From Entomortierella parvispora (taxonomy: Eukaryota > Mortierellomycota > Mortierellomycetes > Mortierellales > Mortierellaceae), in the NCBI GenBank assembly GCA_963573315.1, contig OY752141.1, positions 3,100,001 through 3,164,000 of the forward strand: a stretch of 64,000 nt of DNA, in the 5' to 3' direction. Shown piece by piece: positions 35,301-45,815 of the stretch. Made by a program: the position numbers and the translations under genes. The notes beneath the pieces were generated by a model. It was not told the origin of the DNA. It worked only from the letters and a program-made list of their open reading frames with translations, and made no database searches. How positions within the stretch are numbered: the stretch's first letter is position 1; each line of letters starts with the position of its first letter.

Positions 35301-35389
35301 GCAATGCTGTGCTTGGTCTGGTTGGATGTGTTGATAGATGCGCCGAGGGCGAGCGGAGACGATTTCCTTGGAGATTTTGATTTTGTCAT
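32360..35389 (-). CDS. CDS1: CDP-diacylglycerol synthase (phosphatidate cytidylyltransferase)
   Basis: At least five exons: 35389-34343, 33866-33634, about 33556-33418, about 33338-33039, and about 32921-32360; about 760 residues. The enzyme converts phosphatidic acid and CTP to CDP-diacylglycerol, the precursor of phosphatidylinositol, phosphatidylserine and cardiolipin, in the ER membrane. The family signature is clear: '[20 protein letters not shown]' followed by 'GITDRMD' (S-x3-KR-x4-KD...HGG-x-DR-x-D). Membrane helices include '[18 protein letters not shown]' and '[17 protein letters not shown]'. Exon 1 encodes a 349-residue disordered N-terminal extension, rich in Ser and Asp/Glu, far longer than in most fungal homologues. 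The join from exon 1 is in phase (GSEKE|GVVLL) but crosses a 476-base intron that is long for this genome. Ends '[12 protein letters not shown]'. Confidence 0.93.
34611..34639 (-). repeat. GAC/GAT (Asp-codon) microsatellite
   Basis: A CGT-phase triplet run on the plus strand that encodes a block of nine or more aspartates in the CDS1 N-terminal extension, inside a longer Asp/Glu/Ser-rich segment. Confidence 0.8.
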
Positions 35390-37384
35390 TATGAAGATGA
35401 TGTGATGGAGAAAGAAGCAACAATGAAGAAAAGTGAAAGAAAATGTCGGAAAAGGGGGACGAGTGGAGAGCAGTGGAGGGAGCGGCCAGAAATTTTCAAA
35501 GGGGTTTTTTTTTTTTTTTTTTTTTGGGTCGTTAGAAGTAGAGGGAGATAAAGGGGAGCAACAACGTCAACGAAGACAACAGCACCAACAGCGTTGATGA
35601 CGGAGGGGGAAAGGGAGGGTGGTTGAGAGAAGAAAAGAGGAGGAAAGAAAAGAAAAGAGAGAGAAGGGCGAAAAGATAAGTGACAAAGTGACAGATGCAC
35701 ACCACGGAAAAGAAGATCCGGGCAGCTCTCTCTCTGTGTCCAGGCAGGTGCACGTGATGGGGCCTTCTTTTCGATCATCAGTCCCCCCCACTTTTGTTCT
35801 CTTTCCTTCCACACAAACACGAACGGACACGCACCTGCTCTTCTCTCTTGCGCGCTCGGCAAAACCAGCATCTCCATCTGATTCAACACGAGGGTTGCAC
35901 ACAAAAAACTCAAGCCTCATGTTTTGTGTCCACGTCCGCTCGCTCGTGCCCACTTTCTTTCTCTCTCCACAGGAAGGCAAGTGGCTCTCCCTTCATTGTC
36001 TTCCTTCTCTTCCTTCTTTTTCAAGTCCTCTTGGACGTCAAAGAGCTGCATGTGATGTTTGCACAGTTCGCATTCAGTTCAGTGCTCGTGCGGCCGTTGT
36101 GTGAAATCACTTGCAGGACATCATTCAGACGCGAGTTCATTCAACCTGATAAAGTGACTGGCTGGACACAAGATACACGTAAACCAACCTTCCTGCCCCC
36201 AGATTGTGTTCCCGGGAAAAGCCAGCGATGTGCTTGATGTGTCACATCAGGTTGAGCGTCGCCGTGCCATTTTCGATATTCTCCTCGCACTCACCCGCCC
36301 ACATCTGTCCCCCCCCCCCCCCCTCCTTTGAACGTACGCGTCGCCAGACATCTGGCGAAATTTTAAAACTTAATTTACTTGAGAATAAATTTTAAACCTG
36401 AGGAATAAAAATAAAAATAAAAATAAAAATAAAAATAAAATAAACGGAACTAATAGATCACGTGTGTCGGGAATCTTTCCGTCTGCAAAACTGCTGCTCC
36501 CAGCGGCGTCCCAGCAACCTTCGACGACGACAAGACGACGGGACAGGACAGGATCAGGATAGAAGCAAGACACAAGAACGCTTTGTGCTCCCACTCTCCC
36601 CATCCCTCTTTTCTTTTTCCGCCTCCTTGTGTGTTGAATGGATTTGTCTCCCCCCTTTTCTGGCGTTTGTTCTTTGCTCTCTCTCTCTCTCCTTCTCTCT
36701 CTTTCTGTCTTCTCTTGTCCCGTCTGTGCTCCCTTCGCCATCTGATCCTTTTCATTCTCCTTGTTCTCTCCACATCTCACTCTCTTTCTCTCACTCACCC
36801 ATTCACACACGTTCTTTCTCTGCCTTGAACAAAGGGCAGTCAAGGAATAGAAAAGAAAAAAGAAAGGTCAAGGAAAAAGAAAAAAATAAAAATAAAAAAA
36901 AGGGATCAGGCAGGGACGCTCGTCTCCCTATGCATTCAGAGAAGGACTTTTCTTCCTTCCTGCTCTCATCGACAATCGACCATCACCGCGTCTCGTCTCG
37001 TCTCACCCCTTGCAACGTCTTCCTCCAACACTGTGAACAGAACCGCAGGACCGAACTTTTTCTGCAAACCCGTGAACGTCGTCTCTTGTACGTCCCTGAT
37101 CATCGAATCGTTTGCCTCAAATCATCGCTTCTTACCCCAAAGATAGGCCGTCTTCATATCCTTTCGCCCATGTTTTTGTCTGCTCACATTCTCAGGGGTC
37201 TTTTAATCTTTCCGCGTCATGTAGAAGAGAATAAGAAAGTCAGTACCTGCGAACATAGAACGACTACTTCTTGAAGGAAAGCAGCGTCAACAACAGGAGT
37301 AGCAAAAGCCACAGGAGCAACAGTAACACACAGAGTCGACAATAACTGTGGCAAAGCAACAGGAACAGCAACAGTTGAATTGCT
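35390..37384. other. Long divergent promoter region (2 kb) between CDS1 and Argonaute
   Basis: The longest gene-free stretch in the window. It contains a 21-base T run (35505-35525), a C run (36309-36323), an (AAAAT)n microsatellite (36404-36441), a CT-rich tract (36672-36715) and short open frames without domain character. It must carry the promoters of both flanking genes; no TATA element was confidently placed. Confidence 0.55.
36404..36441 (+). repeat. (AAAAT)n pentanucleotide microsatellite
   Basis: About six tandem copies of a 5-6 base ATAAAA-like unit in the CDS1/Argonaute spacer. Confidence 0.85.
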
Positions 37385-40300
37385 ATGGATTTTTCCGCGT
37401 CGTCGTCCGCCTCTTCTGCATCCTCGCCTCGGCCTGTAGTCAGCTCGGGCGTTACCTCAACCGGACTCCAGCTGACCGAATTTGTCAAAAGACCTGACCA
37501 TGGCAGAAAGGGACGCTCCGTCACTATCAGGGCCAACTTTTTCGAGATCTCGCAGTTGCCGAATATCAATGTGCAGCACTACGATGTAACGATCACTCCA
37601 GAAGTACCTCCAATTGTGAACCGCAGAGTCTTTCAAAACTTGGTCCAAGTTCACGGCGCCTCGGATCTAGGTGGATCGCAGCCAGTCTTTGATGGTCGAA
37701 AGAATATATTTTCGCCAAAGGCATTTAGATTTGACAGCAAGACTTTCGAGGTAAGGGCAGGATCATACCTTCTTTCCCTCTTTTTACTGCCTGCGAATGG
37801 GTCACCGCTATCCGTGCCAACAAGATCATCGACTCTCCCCTCTTTGTTTCGGCACACCAAGAGAGTCTGCCCTGACGATACTTCCTGCGTGTTGCTAGAT
37901 CATCTTGCCAGAAGATCGACCTCCGGCGGGCATCACACCTCGTGTACCCCCTCGGCCTTTCAGGGTCAAGATTAAGAAGGCAGCAGACATCAACCTTGAG
38001 GAGTTACATCGATTCTTGGCCGGGAAAATGACATTGACCAACAATACTCGAACAGCTATCATGGCCCTGGATATTTTGATCCGTCATAAGCCCTCCATGA
38101 ACTATTCCAGTGTTGGACGGTCTTTCTTCACACCCGCCGGAGCCCGGCCAATTAGCGGAGGGGTTGAAGTCTGGAGTGGATTCTACCAATCTGCTCGTCC
38201 TACCATGGGTAACTTTTATGGCGTTTGAGATGATGCAAAGAGCGTTCTATGAAGCAATCCTTCACTAACGCTCTGTCAATCTATAAACTGCTCCTAGGCA
38301 AAATGATGATCAACCTGGATGTAGCATCCACGGCCTACTACCAGTCTGGATCTTTAATTGAACTTGCCGTCAAAATTCTTGGCCTTTACAATACTGGTAA
38401 GAAAACAGCCGGATATTGTTTTTTGTTTTATCCTAGTTGTAAACATTGCGTTGATAGTTGGGGATGAGTTTGAACATGAGAGTTAAACCTACTCTTGAAT
38501 CTCTTTTATATCAAATCAACTTTTAGACGACTTGCGAAGGCAGTTCAATGACAGGAATCGTCGCAAATTGGAGCAAACTATTCGAGGTCTATTAGTCAAA
38601 GTCACTCATCGTGCAGAGGTGAGACGAAAGTTCAAGATTCTCAAGCTGACTCCTATGGCCGCCTCTGCAACAACGTTCTTCAGGAACGATGTCAAAACGG
38701 ACGTGGCTACATATTTCCATGAGACATATGGCCGTCAACTGCAGTTCCCGTATATGCCCTGCGTTGTCACTGGTCGTGACATCTTCTTGCCGATGGAAAT
38801 TTGTTCCGTCCTTGAGGTAAATTTGTGGGATAGTTCTACTGCTGTCTATCGTTGCTATGGAAGTTTAACCTTATACCCTGCTCTGGTCCCAGGGACAAAG
38901 GCATGTCAAGAAATTGAACGAGCAGCAAACGGCGGATATGATCAAGCACACCTGTCAACCGCCCCACGTACGCGCCAACAAGATCATGGGTGGTCTACAA
39001 GTCCTAGACTATCAAAACAATGAATTCATTCGCGACTTTGGGCTGAGGGTCTCTCATCAAATGAAGGAAATCAAGGGTAATATTCCTCTCTACGGCAGAA
39101 CATTGAGTTGCTGTGATGATGAGGTGTAAGATTTCTAACAGCATTTTGTCTATTTATTTTATTCTCTTAAACAGCTCGTGTCCTGCCGGCACCAATGATT
39201 TGCTACCATGAAGGCTCAAGCATGCCTAGGTTTACCCCACGAGACGGTTCCTGGAATCTTAAAGACAAAAAGGTGGCTGCAGGCGCAACCCTAGGATCAT
39301 GGAGCGTAGTCGTGTTTGACCATGAGCGCGCCTTCCCCACGAACTCTGTGGAGAGATTCATTCGCGAGCTGGTCGTGACATGTGTTGACACTGGAATGGT
39401 ATGTGTAAACTTGAGGGCTGCAGTCGTGATAAAGGAACGATTATTCCCATCCTAACTTTTCGCCTTGGATGTACTGCTCTGGAAAAAAAAAGTCCATCCC
39501 AAATGCAAGTCCACCCATCATGTATGCGAATCCACATGGTGATATTGAGAGGCAACTCAAGGATGCATGGCTCCTCGCCGGAAACGCAGTAAAGTCACAA
39601 CCCCAGCTCTTGGTCTGCGTCTTGCCAAACACCGGTGTGCCACTCTACGCCAACATCAAGCGTGTCAGTGATACCATCATTGGCATTCCAACGCAATGTG
39701 TTCAAAAGTCACACACTATGAACCCCAAGAAACAGTACTGCGCCAATGTCTGTCTTAAGATCAACGTCAAGCTCGGTGGTATGAACTCGTACCTATCGCC
39801 TCTACAGACGCCGTTCTTGATCGATCATCCCACGATCTTATTTGGGGCAGATGTCAGCCATCCTCCACCTGGTGATAACACACGCCCATCAATTGCATCC
39901 TTGGTCGGGTCCATGGATGCTAAGGCTGCGCGGTATGCAGCAACGGTCCGAGTCCAAACTGCAAGAACGGAGACGATTGCGGATCTTGGAGGCATGGTCG
40001 TGGAGCTTCTGAGAACCTTTTTTCAAACGGTAAGTTTTTCTCCCCATCATCCCCTCCCATCCCTCATGGTGTTCAGATCAATGTTTTTAATTTAATTTAT
40101 TGAAAAAAATATCTCAAAATCTTATGTTCTTTTTTTTTCTTAATAGTGCGGCAAAAAACCCGAGCGGATTCTTTTCTATCGCGACGGTGTCTCGGAGGGC
40201 CAATTTGCTGAAGTTCTCCGATCTGAGGTGGCCTCTGTTCGAGGTAAAGCTAGGAGTGAACTGAAGAACCTGTCTGTGGCCGTTACTAAACCTGACCGAG

Positions 40301-41016
40301 CACCTAACTCAATTTTTTAACTATTATTACCAAGCTGCTTGCACGGCCTTGGATCCCAGCTACAAACCCCTGATCACGTTTGTAGTGGTGCAAAAGCGCC
40401 ATCACGCCAGGTTTTTCCCTGTACGGCGAGAGGATTCCGACAAGGTCGGCAACTGTATGCCGGGCACAGTTGTCGACTCGGACATTGTCCATCCCTTCGA
40501 ATTTGACTTTTGTAATTATTTTGCCTAGTTCAAGTGAACGACATGGGATGACTGTCTTGGAATGGTGTTCTTACCTATTACCCCTTCTTCTTTCCTTCAC
40601 AGACCTTCAAAGCCACGCTGGGCTCCAGGGAACGTCTCGTCCAACTCACTACCACGTCCTCTTTGACGAGAACGAATTCACGGCCGATACCCTGCAAGAC
40701 TTCACCTACAAACTCTGCCATCTCTATGCTCGATGCACTCGGACAGTGTCTGTGGTTCCCCCAGCCTACTACGCCCATTTGGTCGCGGCCCGTGCGCGAT
40801 TCCATGCAAGAGGAGGTTGGTCGGACCATGAGTCCATTGAGAGCTCGTCCACGAGTGTTGGCGGTATGGACGATAGCTCCTACCTCGCTGTTAAGCAAGA
40901 GCTTTTACGGGGTAAGAAAGACAGAAAGACGTTCAACCCGAGACAATTGCAATGGACAAGACTTTTTTATTCTAACTCTTGCCGCTGTTTTCTGTTTAGT
41001 GATGTACTTTATGTAA
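37385..41016 (+). CDS. Argonaute, catalytically intact (PAZ-MID-PIWI)
   Basis: Eleven exons: 37385-37750, 37899-38208, 38298-38396, 38527-38816, 38893-39076, 39175-39398, 39493-40029, 40147-40243, 40335-40511, 40603-40911 and 41000-41016. All are in phase, 869 residues, the last exon giving only 'VMYFM'. It is the small-RNA-guided slicer of RNA interference. The N domain has '[11 protein letters not shown]' and 'RANFFEI'; PAZ has '[15 protein letters not shown]'; MID has '[15 protein letters not shown]'. PIWI has all four catalytic positions: Asp in '[10 protein letters not shown]', a Glu finger in '[10 protein letters not shown]', Asp in '[12 protein letters not shown]' and His in '[13 protein letters not shown]'. 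'[12 protein letters not shown]' near the end is typical of eukaryotic Argonautes. No signal peptide. No Dicer or RNA-dependent RNA polymerase lies in the window. Confidence 0.97.
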
Positions 41017-41267
41017 CAAAAATGGAAGAGGAACCAGGAAAGGATGCATCCAGTACCACACTACCATCACCGCCACTACTAACACTATCATCGAAATAAA
41101 TAGCGGCTGACCAATAGAAGGAAAGGGAGTGTGATATTGACATTGGAGGTGCTTGAATATTGGAGAAAAGAGGGACCAGAAAACCAAGTCTAGGGCAGAG
41201 AGGATCAAGATGGATATATTGAGAAATATGAGGATAAAAAAAGAGTGGTCGGAGAAACTTTTACTAT

Positions 41268-43885
41268 CTACTTGGAGGAACTGACGCTGCCAGCACGGAT
41301 GCTCGCGCTTCTAATACTGGGAGTGACGGTGCTATTACCACCTGTCAAGGCAGCCCTTGCGGTCTCAATGTCCAAAAGACCAGAGTGGACCTTCAACAGA
41401 ACAAAGAGTTCCAAACTGTTCTTGCCCTTGCCTCCGACCAAGGCTGGAAGGCCTAGCAAGTTGGTGTTGGAGAGTCCCAGGAGGTACTTGAATCTGGCTT
41501 GGGCCTCATCTAAACGACCCTGATGGATCCAGATCTTGGCCTTGTAGTAATGCGAAAAGTAATACGTGTATGTATCATCGTTCATCAAAGGTGCGTACCG
41601 GAACACCGTCTGGAACGAATCCTGGGCCAATGTGCACATCTCCTGGTTGAAGGCCTCCTCAGGGAAGAATGCGATATGGTACGCGACCAAGCCCTGAAGG
41701 AAGAAGGCCAAACAATAGTCGTCATAAAAGTTCTCGTAGTTGGCCACCTTGCTATCCCGAAGAAGGGCATTCTTGTTTGAGAACATGCCGCCCAGCATTC
41801 CACCCGAAGATGCCTCGATAGTCTGATCCTTGGCCGCCAACGGTTGACTCTCGCGTTCGCGTATCTTTTCGGGAAGAAGGGCCTGGAGACGACGGACCTC
41901 GGATGAGATATTAGCCAGGGCCTTTTGGAGGACCTTGGGGGGCATCATATCGAACGTGTTCCAGAGCAACATGAAATCATAGCTGGGCAACAACAAGTGA
42001 CCCTCCTTGATGAACCGCTTCGATTTCCGAGCACAGAAAGTTTCAAAGAACAAGTTCATACCGGCGACCTTTTGCATGCCGCCCTCGACCTTCTCCATGA
42101 GGTTGTCAATCTTCTTCTTCTCGGATTGGTCTCCACGTTCGTAACCAGTGATACCGGTTAGGTAACGGAAACAACACTTGGACCATCGAGATTCCTTGAG
42201 CAACTGTCGACTGTTCTCACAAGCGATCTGATGGTCGTTCTGCATCATGGCGATCATCAATTCCTCAAAGACAAAGATGTGGCCCAACTGATGCCAGCGG
42301 GGTTCCTCTACCTTGACCGACTTGTACGTTGCCACAGCGTCGTCCAAACGCGAAGTCACCTGGAGATGACGGCCCTTCAGGAACAAGAAGAAGGGTGATT
42401 CTGGGTAGAGTTCCACATTGTAGTTGTTGATCATTTCAGCATAGTTGAGGTCGATGTGGTTCATGGGGATGAAGGACGACACGATCACCTGGAAAATGAT
42501 GGGGACCATATCACAGAACTGTCGACGGACACCTTCGTTGGCTGAGGACGACAGACGCTCGGCGTGTTCCTGAGGCGACTCTGGAGCGGCCATTGGGTCC
42601 CAGTCACCGCAAGCGGCCAACATGGCCATACCCCAATCGCGATCGGACGGGAATCCAATAAACTGCAACATCTTGACAATGACCTCGGGCAAAAATGAGA
42701 TGACAATGTTGTAAAGAGAATAGGACAGAGTCACACCCGAGACCAGATGCTCGTCAATTTGGTAGTGGTCAATGTTCTTGCCGTGACGGAGCTCGGATTC
42801 TACAGAGTCCATGAAGGACTTGAGACCTTGGATGATCGTGAAGGCATGACGGAGATTGATGCACTCCTCAATCACCATCCACACATCAAGATGGTATAGG
42901 ACACTGAGAAGCGAACGCAAAATAGTCGCCTCAGCGTAGATGAGTTCCTATGAAGGTTTTTTTTTTTTTTTTTGGGAAAAAGAGACAGAGAAGAGACATT
43001 CAAAAGTCAGCAAGCATGAACTGGAGCCATGGAGGCTCTGGAAATGGGTTGCAACTCCAAAAAGTCAAGAATAAGACTTACAGCGTGCTTCTGGACACGG
43101 CTCATACTCTTGAAAGAACCAGCACCGATAGATCCAACCACAAAGGATCCAACGGCCTTGACTGATCCCAGACCCAAAAGCGAGCCCTTGCGCTGCTTGT
43201 CCGCTGTCTTGATCGCCATTTCAAAGGCCTTCATACCCCCTTCAATCTCCTCAGGGTCGAACGTGACGAGAGCTTTCAATCCCTGGATAATGGCCTTTCC
43301 AAGCTCATAATACATGCCCGCCGACTTGTCCTTGCTCGATTTTTTACCCGATGAAGATCCTGATGATGACGACTGCTTCTTCTTTCCATCCTTGTCGGAA
43401 GGTGCCGATGAAGAATTGACGCTAGAGTAATCATCCGCCAAAGTGGTGTTCTTGGCCTCCTGTTGCTTTTTTTCGTCTCCACTATAGTGATTGTTGGTGG
43501 CGCTCTTCTCTCCATTGGTCATGCCCAATGCCTCACGAGCTCTCTTGGCCGCCTCTGCTGCAGAGGAGGCAGAAGCAGAGGCGTAAAGACTTCCGGCCAA
43601 ACTTCCTGTCACGGGGATAGGACCCTCTGCCATGATGGCTTCAGCCTCTGCCATGGAATTGTTCAAGAAAAGATCCAAGGCACGACGGAGGATGACCAGA
43701 TCCTGGTTCAATTGCTGTTCTTCGATCGAATCAGGAATCTCGTTCTTGTTCCAGCGGACAAGATGACGGTAATGAGGGATAGGCTTCTTCAGTTTGGGAG
43801 GCGGTTGACGACGACGGGAGGCGTTCGTGGCTGGGAACCCGTCCTGTTGACCCAAGGCTTGATCTGTTGTGGCACTTGGAGGCAT
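41268..43885 (-). CDS. IML2/TTC39-type tetratricopeptide protein
   Basis: Two exons, 43885-43082 and 42947-41268, joined in phase; 827 residues. The N-terminus has a conserved 'LVILRRALDLFLNNSMAEAE', then a Ser/Lys-rich insert, then 'YYELGKAIIQGLKALVTFDP' and 'GMKAFEMAIKTADKQ'. Exon 2 continues with 'ELIYAEATILRSLLSVLYH' and many degenerate TPR helices such as 'SPFFLFLKGRHLQVTSRLDD' and 'YYFSHYYKAKIWIHQGRLDE'. This matches the outer-membrane/inclusion-clearing IML2 and animal TTC39 family (DUF3808). In yeast Iml2 is linked to lipid-droplet-assisted clearance of protein inclusions and to mitochondria. Domain recognition is firm; cellular role is by family only. Its stop lies 251 bases from the convergent Argonaute stop. 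Confidence 0.87.
42957..42973 (+). repeat. T run inside the intron of the TPR gene
   Basis: A 17-base T run on the plus strand just inside the 134-base intron, adjacent to its acceptor. On the coding strand it is an A run upstream of the AG, not a polypyrimidine tract, which is unusual for an acceptor region. Confidence 0.7.
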
Positions 43886-45815
43886 GATTGGGATTGCTTT
43901 GTGATGATTGGGGAGAGGGAGGGGTCGTGAAAAGGAGGGAAAAGAGCAGAAAGTATGAGAGGGATACTTTTTGACAACGATGATGAGAGATGTGAGAGGG
44001 AGATGGAGGGGTAGGCGGAGTGTGGAGGGACGTGGTCAAAGAGAGAAAGAGAGCAAAAAGAGTGGACGGGGCCACCAGAGATATTTATGTAAAAGAGGGA
44101 CGAAAGAGAAAATGAGCGTGGATCCATGAAACTAACCAACTAACCATACAGTAACGGCAGCCGAGGGTTTATATCTTGCACGGACAAGAAGGACGTGGAG
44201 AAAAATACTCGACTCCAAAGAGCAAACAAGTCCTCGCTGACCCGCGCAAGGGACAGATGACCCTTTCGTCGTTCGTATCTTTTTTAGTTTTGGGGCAAAG
44301 ATACAACAAAATGAGAGCACTTAACGTTGGAGGAAGGAAAATCAACATCCACCCGTGAGTGTGGAGAGAATGTCGACAAGAGACATGGGCTAGTGAATTA
44401 GGCAACTCGATTGCATAAAGCCTTCGAAGATGGGTCCTTGTCCATCTCTTGTGAAGAACGGCAGAGAGTGGCAAATGACTGTCTGCCTTGACCCCTCCGT
44501 TTCCTCTTTGTCATGAACATTGCGGAAGAAAGGCACGGAAGGCAAGCGTGCACGCAGACATATGTCATCCAGTGCAGACCAGTCAACTCAATAAGGTTTA
44601 TTACACCGTTGCCGCCTTGCAGAAGACGAACAGCGACTTGTAGCCGCGGACGAACCGCACAAGGACACAAGGGCGACACCGCTCACGGCGCACAGAGCAG
44701 ACGACTACAGAGCAAATAGCCGCAGACCACAAAACATTTTATTCGGCCACATCGTTGTTCTCTCCTCTCCTCCTGGGGGATAACGAGGGAAGAGAGATTC
44801 TGGCAATCTTGCAATTAGTTCGACCACCTTTTCCTCTCACCTCAACCGCGTAAAGCAACCGCTGGCTGACAAGAGGCGGAAAAATAAGGTGTGGGGGACG
44901 ATGTGGAATCACTTCTCCGACTTGTTTGGTTCATTGCTCACTTGTTCCTTCTCCACAAAATCCAACCATTTGCAAACCCCCACTTTGCGGGGAGCAGGAT
45001 TCCGGTGTGGACGGACAACACGGCCCACATGTGCAAACCGTTGAGTGAGCGTCAATGGATGGACGACAAACGCTGTGGGTTTATCCAATGTCTACGTGAC
45101 TTGATGGTGTTGTTATTCTCACCTGCACAAAGACAGCCAGAGGTGTCAAAGCGTCCGTCTCTTCCCCAACCTCATGCTCGTCAAGACAGGACCCGTTCGG
45201 GCGCGCAGACTCCCCAAATTGAAGCTAACCGACCTCATGTAAGCCCTTGTTTTGACCAGAATGCATTCGAGTGGCGGATGAGAAATACATTTGGTCTCCG
45301 GGGCGCCATGCCCTCTGCTTATCAAGACGCGATGAGTATGCTCATACTCCACCGCACACGAAACGCCGAGTTGAAAACTGCTGGAGGGGGAGTGATCTTC
45401 CTTGGACCAATAATTTAAGCGCGCCAGGGTCACACATAATAATGGGCGAATGGCTCTCGCCTGCCTGTTGCATCCACATGTGAATTGCGTCGAGAACAAC
45501 GCGGCTCGCATCCAATAATCAAAACAAGATTGTCGTCAGAGAAAACAGGTTGTTTAGGACATCTCTTGCTGTCGCCACGATTTGACGCACTTTTTTCTTC
45601 CCTTCTTTCTTTCTTTTTTTTTCTCTCTTTCAACAGAACGGACAACATGAACGAACGTTGCGCCAGAAGCCAAAGTATTAATAGAGCCATCAATATGGGT
45701 CGCCTTGCTTCACTTAACATATATTTATTAGGATAACGAATAGATAGGGTTATGAGAAGATGATGATAATGTACACGTTCAAGATATCGAGGTGACATGG
45801 TATTTTTTATATATT
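43886..45815. other. Gene-poor interval (1.9 kb)
   Basis: Lies between the start of the TPR gene and the stop of the ABCC transporter. The first 250 bases are purine-rich, that is pyrimidine-rich on the TPR gene's strand, as expected for its leader. I examined the remaining frames on both strands and saw no recognisable domain or tRNA. Confidence 0.5.

Noticed and set aside
36462-37274. 270-codon plus-strand frame upstream of Argonaute
   Set aside because: Consists largely of CT-rich leader sequence read as Ser/Leu/Phe. No domain and it ends before the Argonaute start without a sensible splice.
44891-45418. 175-codon plus-strand frame in the 43886-45815 gap
   Set aside because: No recognisable motif, irregular composition, and overlapping open frames on both strands.
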